This document shows positions 11,036 to 21,610 of a DNA stretch of 64,000 nt, piece after piece. This DNA is from an uncultured Pseudobutyrivibrio sp. (lineage in GTDB: Bacteria > Bacillota > Clostridia > Lachnospirales > Lachnospiraceae): positions 26,551-90,550 of the forward strand of contig CAMJBT010000003.1 in assembly GCA_946403965.1 (NCBI GenBank). Direction: 5' to 3'. A program made the translations under genes and the position numbers. The notes beneath the pieces are model-generated. The model ran no database searches and was not told the origin of the DNA. It worked only from the letters and a program-made list of their open reading frames with translations. The number at the start of each line of letters is the position of its first letter. The stretch's first letter is position 1.

Positions 11036-11386
11036 TTACTGAAGCCTAATGATTGTCACATCCGGCTTCATATTTGTTCCAAAAATTACATAATCAACCC
11101 TAAAAAGCTCGTCATCATAAATGATTCCATAGTTCTTTTGGAGATAATCAAAGCTTTCCGGATATCTTCCCTCTGTGACATAGCACTGTATAATGGCTCT
11201 GTCTATAGCATCCTTTAGATTCTTGCTTTGCTCGTTTACTGAACCCTGTGTAGCTTTTGAAACTGCAAACAAAAAGAATACAAAAATAAGGATAAACAGA
11301 CCTGCCGAAATAAGTGTTGTACTAGCCACATTCTTCTTTTTGATTTGATGAATGCCATCAAGGCTTCCAAATCTTGTTTTCGACAT
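11036..11386 (-). CDS. Small single-TM pilin-like protein
   Basis: TM helix ASTTLISAGLFILIFVFFLFAV; cluster position. Confidence 0.5.
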   Translation of the reverse strand: MSKTRFGSLDGIHQIKKKNVASTTLISAGLFILIFVFFLFAVSKATQGSVNEQSKNLKDAIDRAIIQCYVTEGRYPESFDYLQKNYGIIYDDELFRVDYVIFGTNMKPDVTIIRLQ

Positions 11387-11387
11387 A

Positions 11388-12449
11388 CTAAATCATCCCC
11401 GACATAATATTTAACAGCGGTAACATAACTGAAAGAAGAATAATACCAACAATTACCGAAAGGATAATAACCAAAGTTGGCTCCACAACGGCGATAAGGT
11501 CATTTATTTCCTCGTCTGCTTCCTCCTGATAGGTTGTTGCTACTTTCTCCAACACATTCTCCATATTTCCTGTTTTTGCGCCTAAAATGGCCATTCTGCC
11601 ATATAGACCTCCAAAAATACCAGAAATAGAAAAGGCCTTTCCTATATCCATAGTCTCCGCAAAGGAATCCTTACATTTTTCCACTTTAGATTCAAATTCA
11701 GGTGCCTCCACAATACGACCACTTACATCAAGAGCCTGCATTACATCCATACCGCTTGATAAAGTCATTGCCATTGCTGATGCAAATCTACTTGTAGCAA
11801 TCTTTGAATGAATAGACTTAAATCTACGACTCTTGTAAAATAACGCATTTCTGTGGTTCTTGCCCCATGTACTTTTGTTTAAAAAAATGAGATAAATAAC
11901 TAATGCAAAAAGAATTATGAGTAAAATCACTCCATTTGCCTTCATGAATTTACCCAACGAAAGAAAGCCTGCTGAAAGACCATCCATTGTGCCGCCCAGC
12001 TGCTTAAAGACCCTGTCAAAGACAGGCATAATTTCTGTAACTAAAACAATTATAATAACAAGCATCATTGCAACCATCATAAGAGGATATGTCACCGCAC
12101 TTCTGATAGCGTTGCTGATTGCCATTTCTCTTGAATAATGGGCTGCAAGATTTCTAAGAACAGCATCCATCTTACCAGTCTGCTCACCCATCTTGGCCAT
12201 TTCCACAAAATAGTCTGGAAATACCTTTGATTCATCAATGGCTTTTGAAAGAGAACCTGTTTCTCCAACCACCTTTTCCATCTCAGTCAGAAGCTCTTTC
12301 TCTTCGCCTCCCTGAGACTCATCAATCATCATAGTAATGCCTTGAATTGCAGATACACCACTGGAAATCATCATTCCCATTTCATCAGAGAATGCATAGA
12401 GTTCCTCGGAAGTTAATTTCTTTCTAGATTTCTCACTCATAGTCCCCAC
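11388..12449 (-). CDS. Type II secretion system F / PilC-like inner membrane protein
   Basis: Two T2SSF-like repeats (ELYAFSDEMGMMISSG..., SRFASAMAMTLSSGMDVMQALDVSG) with TM helices. Confidence 0.88.
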   Translation of the reverse strand: MGTMSEKSRKKLTSEELYAFSDEMGMMISSGVSAIQGITMMIDESQGGEEKELLTEMEKVVGETGSLSKAIDESKVFPDYFVEMAKMGEQTGKMDAVLRNLAAHYSREMAISNAIRSAVTYPLMMVAMMLVIIIVLVTEIMPVFDRVFKQLGGTMDGLSAGFLSLGKFMKANGVILLIILFALVIYLIFLNKSTWGKNHRNALFYKSRRFKSIHSKIATSRFASAMAMTLSSGMDVMQALDVSGRIVEAPEFESKVEKCKDSFAETMDIGKAFSISGIFGGLYGRMAILGAKTGNMENVLEKVATTYQEEADEEINDLIAVVEPTLVIILSVIVGIILLSVMLPLLNIMSGMI

Positions 12450-12454
12450 CTTAT

Positions 12455-13426
12455 TTAGTACTTATACTTCAATTGATAGTAACTGTCGTCTTCTAGATAT
12501 TTCTTAACTGTGCTATTACTTGCATAAGACCCAAGAGTTGGATCCATCAGTGTCCATGTGCTACCGTCGAACTGTATTATCTTATCAACCCAGCCTTGGT
12601 CCTGTATATAGACGGATACCCATGCATGATATTCCGTTCCCGCATAGCCTATCTCAAGGCGAGTCGGGATTCCTTGTGACCTAAGCATAGCTCCCATAAG
12701 GGACGCATAGTCAAAGCATATTCCTGTTCCTGTGGCCAAAGTATCGTCCACCTTAGGAATATATCCCGATTGTACTGTTGCTGCCTTGTCATAATCGTAT
12801 TCTACGTTCTTAGTGATATAGTGATAGACGTTTTGTACCACCTCTAAGTCGGAATTTGCATTGGCAGCCAGCTCCTGACCTTTTTTTACCGCATTTGAAG
12901 ATGAGTTAAAATCCACATATGCGTTAGGATATAGGAACATGCTGTATTCATCTTTCAGGGTTACATTCACTGACTGAGTAAATGCTGCTGCATACTGGTC
13001 GTCGTGTAAGTTCTCATAGACACCGATTTTGTAAGTGCCGCTACCTTCTGACAATGGGTAAACATCATAATTTCCATCCAACGCCATTAGATAATTGTAT
13101 GTATTCCCTGCGGGTGTCTCTATTAGCATTCTAACCTTGGCAGCAGAACCTGTGTATTTCACCATCACGTAACCATCGCTAGCATTGCTTGAATCAATGG
13201 TAGCATCGGAATTTCCGTCAACAACCGTTCCTGAAGCCACAGGCTCTAACACTTTAATTGTGCTATCTCTGGCCCCTTGAGACCCCTTTGCCTGTGTACC
13301 TCCGGTAGATGAGGACGAAGAATCGCTGGATGATGGAGAAGAGGACGTAGCGCCCTCTAAGGTTCCACATGCCATTAGGCTTATACTCAGAACAATCAGT
13401 GAAAGCAAATATTTGCATCTCTCCAC
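12455..13426 (-). CDS. Transglutaminase-like domain lipoprotein
   Basis: Lipobox SLMACGT; core GTGICFDYASLMGAMLRSQGIPTRLEIGYAG...HAWVSVYI. Confidence 0.85.
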   Translation of the reverse strand: MERCKYLLSLIVLSISLMACGTLEGATSSSPSSSDSSSSSTGGTQAKGSQGARDSTIKVLEPVASGTVVDGNSDATIDSSNASDGYVMVKYTGSAAKVRMLIETPAGNTYNYLMALDGNYDVYPLSEGSGTYKIGVYENLHDDQYAAAFTQSVNVTLKDEYSMFLYPNAYVDFNSSSNAVKKGQELAANANSDLEVVQNVYHYITKNVEYDYDKAATVQSGYIPKVDDTLATGTGICFDYASLMGAMLRSQGIPTRLEIGYAGTEYHAWVSVYIQDQGWVDKIIQFDGSTWTLMDPTLGSYASNSTVKKYLEDDSYYQLKYKY

Positions 13427-13448
13427 TTGCTTCCTCCATTTGCTCTTA

Positions 13449-13871
13449 TTATTTCAACAATCTTATAAGCTCTACCCCACTATTGAATTTTGTTTCAACA
13501 TCTAAGAATTTATTGTAAATCGCACCTTGCCAGGTAGCATTATCCCTACCTGTAACCATGATAATATAACCATAATCCTCTAAATCAGGAATAAGCTCTT
13601 CTGTTTCACGAATCTTATTTTCTACATCGATTCTGGCTGGAACAAAGGCACTTTCAGTTCTTTTAAAACCTCTGTACTTTGTCTTTAAAGCAGGATAATT
13701 CAATGTATCCATAAGATTATCAACAATATTGAACAGCTCAGTAATATCATTAAAGTGCTCTGGATTCTTGCTGTAGCAGTTATAAACTCTACCTTTGAAT
13801 CCTTTTTTAGACTCATCGATACAAACTCCAACACAGCTAGGAGTTCTTTTCATTCTGCTTGATACTGGCAT
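13449..13871 (-). CDS. Conserved hypothetical protein of pilus-like cluster
   Basis: 140-aa ORF overlapping the stop/start of the SARP gene. Confidence 0.6.
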   Translation of the reverse strand: MPVSSRMKRTPSCVGVCIDESKKGFKGRVYNCYSKNPEHFNDITELFNIVDNLMDTLNYPALKTKYRGFKRTESAFVPARIDVENKIRETEELIPDLEDYGYIIMVTGRDNATWQGAIYNKFLDVETKFNSGVELIRLLK

Positions 13872-15139
13872 TAATCATCACCCCTTACAATGTCCTGAAG
13901 CTCATCTGTGTCATTATCAGTTCCTGCACTAGCAAGATTTACAGGTGCAAGGTGATATTTAATATAGCGTTTTCTTGATTCCTTGCTAAGATTTTCATTA
14001 ATTCTAGCCTGAACCAATACGCAATCTTCCTGAGTGATATCCAAAAGAAGTACAACAAACTGATTGTTGCTGTATCTTGCATACATATCACCGCCACGTG
14101 CTGATGTTCTAATAGCCTCTGAAAGCTCATCAGAAAGAGTATTTAATCTATCAGAATCATTTAATGCAAATCCTTTGCCATCTGTGATTGTGCAAAGCAT
14201 AAGCCAAGCAGATTGACCCGAACGACGGATTACTCTTTTAATGTATCTATAACTTTCCACGAAAATAGGATAGGTACAATAGAAAGCACCCTCGATATCC
14301 TCTTTTGTAGTATCAAGATTCTTTTTTACTTCACTGATAACATCAGTGTTGTTCTTTACCTGCTCGCCAAGCTTATCAAGCTGCTCTGTCATGCTTGAAG
14401 AAACAGAAACACCTAGTTCCTGGAACATAAGAGCTTCAGTATCCTCGTAAAGCTTCAAAGCTTCCTTAGCCTTTCCAAGCTCTATAAGAGCCTGCATTTC
14501 ATATGTCTGCCAATTATCATATGGATATAAGTTGTCAGCTTTATGACTAACTTTGTAAAGCTTGTCATATTTCTCCTGAAGTACATAAAGCTCTAACAGC
14601 TGCTTTACACATCTGTCATAAAGCTTTTTCAGCTTCACCTGCACTGAAACAACCCATTCAATTCCACTTAAACCTGGAAGGAAATCTCCTCCGTAAATCT
14701 CACAAGCCTGCTCTAAAAGCTTCTGTTGCTCCTTGATATCCACTGCACCAAGAGCCTGCTTAGCCAGGTTCTCAAATTCGATTGCATCGCAATCTACATT
14801 CACATTAGGGCTGATTTTGTAAGTTCCACGTTTTACATGTACATAATCCTCGTCTGGAAGTCCAACCTTTGGTAATGCCTTACGAAGTCTAAACACAAGC
14901 GCTCTCAAGCTGTTTGATTCGTCAGCAATATCCTCGTTGTGGAACAGATTATACATAACCTGCTCTCTAGCCAAACCATTTGGATAATATAGAAGCATCT
15001 GGAAAAGCTGATTTACTTTTGTTGTATTGTTTCTTTCAATTGTAAAAGGCTTTCCCTCATATGATATTTCTACAGTCCCCAACATTCTTGCTTTGATAAT
15101 AATTGTTTGATTCACCATTATACGTCCCTTTTTCGTCAC
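13871..15139 (-). CDS. SARP-type (winged helix + BTAD) regulator with degenerate GGDEF-like C-terminus
   Basis: OmpR-like wHTH NSLRALVFRLRKALPK, BTAD-like TPR region, C-terminal GGDMYARYSNNQFVVLLLD. Annotated start may be at MVNQTII (internal). Confidence 0.8.
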   Translation of the reverse strand: MTKKGRIMVNQTIIIKARMLGTVEISYEGKPFTIERNNTTKVNQLFQMLLYYPNGLAREQVMYNLFHNEDIADESNSLRALVFRLRKALPKVGLPDEDYVHVKRGTYKISPNVNVDCDAIEFENLAKQALGAVDIKEQQKLLEQACEIYGGDFLPGLSGIEWVVSVQVKLKKLYDRCVKQLLELYVLQEKYDKLYKVSHKADNLYPYDNWQTYEMQALIELGKAKEALKLYEDTEALMFQELGVSVSSSMTEQLDKLGEQVKNNTDVISEVKKNLDTTKEDIEGAFYCTYPIFVESYRYIKRVIRRSGQSAWLMLCTITDGKGFALNDSDRLNTLSDELSEAIRTSARGGDMYARYSNNQFVVLLLDITQEDCVLVQARINENLSKESRKRYIKYHLAPVNLASAGTDNDTDELQDIVRGDD

Positions 15140-15255
15140 TCTCTCTTTATAACCAACTACTAGTTACGTCTTTAAGTATAAATTTTTTAGACGTTATTGT
15201 AAATAACTACGTTATAAAAACAGGCACACCATCAAGTGTGCCCATAAGTTTTACT

Positions 15256-15825
15256 TTATTTCTCTTTAATATTGTATTTGTTCATTGCAGCATCTAAATC
15301 GCCCTCTAAGAACAATTCAACCGCTCCTATAACCTTTTCCATGGATGCATCTACACGCTCTCTGTCTTCAGCATCATAGCGACCCAAAACATGGCTGACC
15401 ATATCGCCATTTTGACATTCTCCAACGCCCACTCTGATACGAGGAAACTCGTTGGAGCCAAGTAATGCGATTATATTTTTCAACCCATTATGGCCACCGG
15501 CACTTCCCTTTTTTCTCACTCGGATATTACCAGTGGAAAGAGAAACGTCGTCAGAAATAACCACTAATTCTGTAGTTGGGTCAACCTGATAATAATCCGC
15601 CAAAGGCTGGATGCATTCTCCACTGAGGTTCATGTAGGTCTTCGGCTTTGCCAAAATCACCTTGTGCCCATTGATAAGCCCTTTTCCAACGACACCTTTG
15701 TGCTCCTTGTGATTTACTTCAATACCAAACTTCTTTGAGATGGCATCAATAGCCTCAAATCCTACATTGTGTCTGGTCCCATCATACTTTCTCTCTGGAT
15801 TACCTAGACCTACAATCAAATACAT
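15256..15825 (-). CDS. pth: Peptidyl-tRNA hydrolase
   Basis: MYLIVGLGNPERKYDGTRHNVGFEAID, KPKTYMNLSGE, GGHNGLKNI. Confidence 0.97.
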   Translation of the reverse strand: MYLIVGLGNPERKYDGTRHNVGFEAIDAISKKFGIEVNHKEHKGVVGKGLINGHKVILAKPKTYMNLSGECIQPLADYYQVDPTTELVVISDDVSLSTGNIRVRKKGSAGGHNGLKNIIALLGSNEFPRIRVGVGECQNGDMVSHVLGRYDAEDRERVDASMEKVIGAVELFLEGDLDAAMNKYNIKEK

Positions 15826-15830
15826 AAATC

Positions 15831-16091
15831 TTACTCTGGGAACTCTTCTTTATATTTGTTGAGAATCATTGTCTGCATCTGCTCTCTTGTTGTTGAGCGA
15901 ATTGGATGAGCAATGTCCTTGTAACCGCCTTCAGAGCCTCTTCTAGAAGGCATGGCGATAAATAGTCCCTTATCTCCTTCAATAATCTTGATATCGTGAA
16001 TTACAAACTCCTCATCGATTGTCACTGAAACAACGGCTTTCATCTTACCTTCTTTTTCGATCTTGCGAATTCTGATGTCTGTAATTTGCAT
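15831..16091 (-). CDS. spoVG: Septation protein SpoVG
   Basis: [37 protein letters not shown]...; start trimmed from the ORF-track start (16121) to the conserved MQIT. Confidence 0.95.
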   Translation of the reverse strand: MQITDIRIRKIEKEGKMKAVVSVTIDEEFVIHDIKIIEGDKGLFIAMPSRRGSEGGYKDIAHPIRSTTREQMQTMILNKYKEEFPE

Positions 16092-16095
16092 TGTG

Positions 16096-17229
16096 TTATA
16101 CCTCCCCAACTGGCATATCATATCTGTTTTTGTTTCCGGTAACTATGCGGATTCCATTTTCCCCAATATATGTAGATCCGCTGAGCAACGTCTCATGGCT
16201 TTCAACAATGCAATTCTCCACATGCACGTTGTCTCCTATATAAGCTCCATTCAAGATTACGCAGTTCTTAACAACGGAATTGTTTCCAACAAACGCTTTC
16301 TTGAACAATACAGAATTCTCAACAGTACTGTTAATGATACATCCTCCAGCGATGAGTGAATTTGAAACCTTTGAGCCTGCATTAAACTTTGCAGGAGGAA
16401 GGTCGTGTGTCTTAGAGAAGACACCTGGCTCTGTATGGAAGAAATTATCTCTAACATCCTTGCGTAAGAAATCCATGTTTGCCTTGAAGTAGCTGTCTAC
16501 ATCAGCGATGTTTGACCAGTAGCCTTCCATCTTATATCCGTAGATTCTCTTCATGCTCTTGTATCTTATGAGAATGTCTGTAACAAAATTGTATCTGCCC
16601 TCGCGATTGCACTCTTCAAGCAAATCAATAAGGGCTCTTCTTCTGATGACGTAAACACCAGCTGAAACTAAATCTGAAGTAGCTACCATTGGCTTCTCTT
16701 CGAATTCGGTGATACGTCCATCTCTATCCATAGATACAACACCGTATCTATTAATGTCATCTCCCTCAGGAAGCTTAGCACAAACCACTGTGATATCAGC
16801 CTGTTTAGCGATATGGTAATCAAGGACCTTGTTAAAGTCAAGCTTGTACACTCCATCGCCACTAGCAATGATAACATATGGCTCGTGTCTTTTCTTTAAA
16901 AAATCAATGTTCTGCCAAATAGCATCAGCAGTACCTCTGTACCACCAGCTATTATTAGTAGTAACTGTTGGTGTGAAAAGGAAGAGACCTCCCTGTTTTC
17001 TACCAAAGTTCCACCATTTTGATGAATTAAGATGCTCGTTCAATGAACGTGCGTTGTACTGTGAAAGTACTGCAACTGTCTGGATGTGTGAATTTGTCAT
17101 GTTTGAGAGAACAAAATCAATACATCTGTAGCTGCCTCCAATTGGCATTGCAGCAATTGCTCTTTTGTCAGTGAGCTGTTGCATTCTGCTGCTATTTCCA
17201 CCTGCTAGAATTATTCCTAATGCTTTCAT
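16096..17229 (-). CDS. glgD: Glucose-1-phosphate adenylyltransferase regulatory subunit GlgD
   Basis: GlgC-like nucleotidyltransferase + left-handed beta-helix; overlaps glgC by 4 bp. Confidence 0.92.
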   Translation of the reverse strand: MKALGIILAGGNSSRMQQLTDKRAIAAMPIGGSYRCIDFVLSNMTNSHIQTVAVLSQYNARSLNEHLNSSKWWNFGRKQGGLFLFTPTVTTNNSWWYRGTADAIWQNIDFLKKRHEPYVIIASGDGVYKLDFNKVLDYHIAKQADITVVCAKLPEGDDINRYGVVSMDRDGRITEFEEKPMVATSDLVSAGVYVIRRRALIDLLEECNREGRYNFVTDILIRYKSMKRIYGYKMEGYWSNIADVDSYFKANMDFLRKDVRDNFFHTEPGVFSKTHDLPPAKFNAGSKVSNSLIAGGCIINSTVENSVLFKKAFVGNNSVVKNCVILNGAYIGDNVHVENCIVESHETLLSGSTYIGENGIRIVTGNKNRYDMPVGEV

Positions 17230-18509
17230 ACTCGATCACCTGCCTTGATAATGTAGCCGCCACTAGCCAGCTGTCCGTCAGGATAATCTGCATCGCTAGT
17301 CTCGCCCTTGATAGCTGTATTCTTTCCAATTGTAACATTTGCTGGGATAGTAGAATTCTCACCAATAACTGCCAATCCATATGAGTAGATGCTGGCATTT
17401 AGCTTGCTTTCTGCTTCCTCACCCTGTCCAATCTTGGCGTTGTCGCCAACGACTGTATTCTCAGCAATGATCGATTTATCGATTATGCAATTCTTTCCGA
17501 TTGTTGCGCCTTCCATAATGATGGAATCACGAATCACCGCTCCTTCCTCAATCACTACGCCTGCGCCTAAAACTGAATTATATACTTCACCGTAGATTTG
17601 TGCTCCAGCACCTACGATAGCTTTCTCAACTACTGCTGTACTTGCAACAAACTGTGGCTCAATGATGTTCTGATTAGTGTAAATCTTCCAGAACTCTTCA
17701 TATAGATTGAATTCTGGGATTAAATCTATAAGCTCCATATTGGCTTCCCAATATGAACCAAGTGTTCCAACGTCCTTCCAATAGCTATTAAATTCGTAAG
17801 CATACATTGGTGAACCTTTTTCGTGAAGATAAGGTAATACATGCTTACCAAAATCACAATTGCTCTGATCTTTCAGTGCTAACAATGACTCTTTGAGAGC
17901 CTTCCAACTAAAAATGTAAATACCCATTGAAGCTAAGTTGCTTCGTGGCTTTGGAGGTTTCTCCTCAAACTCGCTGATTCTCTTCTCCTCATCAGCAATT
18001 ACAACGCCAAATCGCGATGCCTCTTCGATTGGTACAGGTATTACTGCAATAGTAACATCTGCTCCTTTTGCCTTATGAAAATCTAACATGGCTTCATAAT
18101 CCATTTTATAAATATGATCTCCTGAAAGGATAAGAACATATTCAGGATTATAATTTTCCATGTACTTAAGGTTCTGGAAAATTGCGTTAGCGGTACCAGA
18201 ATACCACTCTGATGTATCGCTCTTCTCGTATGGTGGAAGAACTGTTACGCCACCATTATTTCTGTCTAAATCCCAAGGAATACCAATTCCTATATGTGAA
18301 TTTAAAACAAGTGGCTGATACTGAGTTAGTACGCCAACGGTATCAATTCCTGAATTGATACAATTCGAAAGAGGAAAATCAATAATTCGATATTTTCCTC
18401 CGAAAGAGACGGCTGGCTTTGCAACATCAGACGTTAGTACGCCGAGTCTGCTTCCTTGCCCACCAGCCAGAAGCATTGCGATCATTTCTTTTCTAATCAT
18501 CCCTATCAT
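17226..18509 (-). CDS. glgC: Glucose-1-phosphate adenylyltransferase
   Basis: [39 protein letters not shown]. Confidence 0.96.
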   Translation of the reverse strand: MIGMIRKEMIAMLLAGGQGSRLGVLTSDVAKPAVSFGGKYRIIDFPLSNCINSGIDTVGVLTQYQPLVLNSHIGIGIPWDLDRNNGGVTVLPPYEKSDTSEWYSGTANAIFQNLKYMENYNPEYVLILSGDHIYKMDYEAMLDFHKAKGADVTIAVIPVPIEEASRFGVVIADEEKRISEFEEKPPKPRSNLASMGIYIFSWKALKESLLALKDQSNCDFGKHVLPYLHEKGSPMYAYEFNSYWKDVGTLGSYWEANMELIDLIPEFNLYEEFWKIYTNQNIIEPQFVASTAVVEKAIVGAGAQIYGEVYNSVLGAGVVIEEGAVIRDSIIMEGATIGKNCIIDKSIIAENTVVGDNAKIGQGEEAESKLNASIYSYGLAVIGENSTIPANVTIGKNTAIKGETSDADYPDGQLASGGYIIKAGDRV

Positions 18510-18847
18510 CTGCCTTTCTCGTGGTGTCAGTCAAGGAATGTGCCCCAATAACTCTAGACACTCCCCTTAAATAAAATTGTCCAATATAATTAAATTGACA
18601 ATCTTATGCATTTAGTATAACAAAGTACTTATTTTCACGCAATATTATTCTCATTTTTACTATAACCTCGTTAATTTTTTGACAATTTATGGTGTAATTT
18701 ACTAAATTCATTCTCATTCTACTTCACTTTGCCCCTTGAATATCAATCTGATTCGGTATATCTTAGACCATAGCAACTCCAACTTTGCACTATTTTGCAC
18801 ATGCACCTAGTCAATTTGGAGTATTAGAAAGGATATAAACCATCATT

Positions 18848-20227
18848 ATGTATAAACTCAACTTTTCGGACAAAATTCATGTCCATTTCATAGGAATCGG
18901 TGGAATAAGCATGTCTGGTCTTGCTGAAATACTTCTCGGTGCAGGTTTCACCATTTCCGGTTCAGACAGAGCTGAATCAGATTTAACAAAGCATCTGGTA
19001 GCTATGGGTGCCAAGATAAACTATCCTCAGGCTGCCGAAAACATTACCGAAGACATAGATCTTATTGTCTACACAGCCGCTATTCACGAGGATAACCCTG
19101 AATTTGCAGCCTCAAAGGCCAGTGGCAAACCAATGCTTACAAGAGCAGAGCTTCTTGGTGAAATCATGGAAAACTATGCTCGTTCTATTACTGTTTCTGG
19201 TACACACGGCAAAACTACAACCACTTCAATGATTAGCCAGATACTTTTGGAGACAGCAGATGAACCTACTATATCTGTAGGCGGTATTCTTGATGCTATT
19301 CATAGCAATGTGCATGTAGGGTCAAGTGATGTATTTATTACAGAGGCCTGCGAATATACAAACAGCTATCATTCATTCTTCCCTAAGTACAATATTATCT
19401 TGAATGTTGAAGCTGATCACCTTGATTTCTTTAAGAATCTTGAAAATGTTCGTGCATCTTTTAAGAAGTTTGCTGAAAACACTTCAGATGATGGTCTTCT
19501 TATTATCAACAATGAAATAGATGATGTTAAATATTTTACTTCAGACGTTAAATGCAAGGTTATTACCTATGCACTTAATGGAGAGGCTGATATTGTTCCT
19601 ACAGATATCTCATATAATGAAAAAGGCTTCGCAAGCTTCACTCCAGTTTTCAATGGAAAAGCTCTTGAGCGTATATCATTAAATGTTCCTGGAAACCACA
19701 ACATCAGTAATTCTCTTGCCGCTATTGCTCTTTGCCTTGAGATGGGTATTGACTATAGCTGTATTAAAACTGGTCTTGCAAAGTTCGGTGGCGCTCATCG
19801 CCGTTTTGAGTACAAGGGCACCTACAAAGGTGCAACTGTAATTGATGACTATGCTCATCATCCAACAGAGATCAAAGCAAGCCTTGCTGCTGCTGCAAAC
19901 TACCCACACAATCGCGTGGTCGTTTGTTTCCAGTCTCACACTTACACCAGAACCCTTGCCTTCCTAGATGAATTTGCTGAAGCCCTTAGTACTGCTGATG
20001 TTGTTGTGCTTGCAGATATCTATCCAGCCCGCGAACCAGATATTTATGGGGTAAGCTCAAAGGATATTGCAGATCGTATCGAAAAACTTGGAACAGAAGT
20101 CCACAATTTAGGCACTTTTGAAGCCTGTGAAAAATTTTTAGAAAAAAATCTTTTAAACAATGACCTGTTGATAACTATGGGTGCAGGAGATGTGTATTTA
20201 GTAGGCGAGAACTTACTTAACAACTAG
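18848..20227 (+). CDS. murC: UDP-N-acetylmuramate--L-alanine ligase
   Basis: GIGGISMSGLAEIL, SGTHGKTTTTSMI, DDYAHHPTEI. Confidence 0.97.
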   Translation: MYKLNFSDKIHVHFIGIGGISMSGLAEILLGAGFTISGSDRAESDLTKHLVAMGAKINYPQAAENITEDIDLIVYTAAIHEDNPEFAASKASGKPMLTRAELLGEIMENYARSITVSGTHGKTTTTSMISQILLETADEPTISVGGILDAIHSNVHVGSSDVFITEACEYTNSYHSFFPKYNIILNVEADHLDFFKNLENVRASFKKFAENTSDDGLLIINNEIDDVKYFTSDVKCKVITYALNGEADIVPTDISYNEKGFASFTPVFNGKALERISLNVPGNHNISNSLAAIALCLEMGIDYSCIKTGLAKFGGAHRRFEYKGTYKGATVIDDYAHHPTEIKASLAAAANYPHNRVVVCFQSHTYTRTLAFLDEFAEALSTADVVVLADIYPAREPDIYGVSSKDIADRIEKLGTEVHNLGTFEACEKFLEKNLLNNDLLITMGAGDVYLVGENLLNN

Positions 20228-20333
20228 TTATCCACATTATCCACATTTTTTACTGGTACTTTTCCAGATAAAAAATGTGGATTTTTTTACCCCTTTTTTG
20301 TATATATAGAACTACTTTTCCACATTATCCACA
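20228..20333. promoter_or_regulatory. DnaA-box cluster: TTATCCACA x2 directly abutting (20228-20236, 20237-20245), TTTTCCACA (20316-20324) abutting TTATCCACA (20325-20333)
   Basis: Three exact matches plus one near match to the 9-bp consensus TTATNCACA, all on the same strand, in AT-rich DNA upstream of helicase-loader-like genes. Confidence 0.6.
20239..20289 (+). terminator. Rho-independent terminator of murC
   Basis: ATCCACATTTTTTACTGG...CCAGATAAAAAATGTGGAT followed by T-run; overlaps a DnaA box. Confidence 0.75.
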
Positions 20334-20440
20334 AACTCCACAAACCCTTTATTTACAAGGTTTCTCGCCCCTTCAGCCCTTTTCTTTTCATTATGACTTT
20401 GCTATAATTTGCCTCAAGTTAAGAGGGAGATGAATAATAT

Positions 20441-21592
20441 ATGGCTGACATCATGTTGCATACTAGCTCGAACACAGGCTTTACTTGTGTTTCAAATACT
20501 TTCATAGACGATTTCATGAAAGATGCCAATGGAGAATATGTTAAGGTTTACCTTTATCTGTTGCGTTGTCTTAATAAGGATGGATTCGAATTTTCCATCT
20601 CACAGTTGGCGGACTGTTTAGACCACACAGAAAAAGACGTAATGCGAGCTTTTACTTATTGGGAGAAAGTAGGTTTGCTTCGCCTTGAGTATTCCCCAGA
20701 TAATGAACTTTCTGGAATCTATTTAGTAGATGTGAATGGTAATGGATCTGACAAGACTGAAAGTCCTGTCATTTCCAACATCACATCACTCAACAGCTCG
20801 GCAAACTTTACAGCTGCTGCACCTGTTGCCACTATGGCTGGTGCTCCTGCTGTAAACAACAAAATAAACACTATACCTACCACAGACTTGGACTACACTT
20901 CAGATCAAATCACCAGCTTCTTCTCAGATAGCGATGTTATTGATCTTAAGTTCTCTACAGAAAGCTACCTTGGCCGTGCCCTTACAAGAACAGAGGCAAA
21001 TAAAATCTACTTCTGGCACAACGATTTACACATGCCTGTAGATCTTATCGAATACCTCATTGGCTCTTGCATAGACAATGGTCATAAGAGCTTCCACTAC
21101 ATGAACACTGTTGCTATCAATTGGGCAGAGGAAGGTATCAACTCTGTTGAAGCAGCAGTCAACGCTTCAAGTGCTAGAAATAACACAGTATACTCAATCA
21201 TGAAAGCCTTTGGTATCAGTGGAAGAGATTTAGTTCAATCAGAATTAGACTACATAGAGAAATGGACAGTTGCCTACGGCATGCCTGTAGATATTGTTTG
21301 TGAAGCTTGCAAACGTACTATTCTGCAAACCAACAAACCAAGCTTCAAATATACAGATTCCATCGTTGAAAGCTGGCACAAATCATCAGTCAAGACAATG
21401 GAAGATATCGCACAGCTGGATCAGAAACACACAGCTGCTTCTGTAGCAAAGATTTCATCAGCAAATCGTAACCGAAGCAACACTACAAGCGCAAACGCTA
21501 CAGCACGCACTAAAACAAACGGCAAATTCCACAACTTCTCTCAGAGAGACTACAACTTTGACGAATTAGAAAAGAAAATTCTCGGAAATTAG
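20441..21592 (+). CDS. DnaD domain-containing replication initiation protein
   Basis: N-terminal wHTH-like region and two DnaD-like C-terminal domains. Confidence 0.88.
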   Translation: MADIMLHTSSNTGFTCVSNTFIDDFMKDANGEYVKVYLYLLRCLNKDGFEFSISQLADCLDHTEKDVMRAFTYWEKVGLLRLEYSPDNELSGIYLVDVNGNGSDKTESPVISNITSLNSSANFTAAAPVATMAGAPAVNNKINTIPTTDLDYTSDQITSFFSDSDVIDLKFSTESYLGRALTRTEANKIYFWHNDLHMPVDLIEYLIGSCIDNGHKSFHYMNTVAINWAEEGINSVEAAVNASSARNNTVYSIMKAFGISGRDLVQSELDYIEKWTVAYGMPVDIVCEACKRTILQTNKPSFKYTDSIVESWHKSSVKTMEDIAQLDQKHTAASVAKISSANRNRSNTTSANATARTKTNGKFHNFSQRDYNFDELEKKILGN

Positions 21593-21610
21593 GCAAAGGG
21601 AGGATTATTC

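Noticed and set aside
20228-20340. Chromosomal replication origin
   Set aside because: Only 3-4 DnaA boxes and no dnaA/dnaN/rpmH neighbourhood; a regulatory or titration role is more parsimonious.
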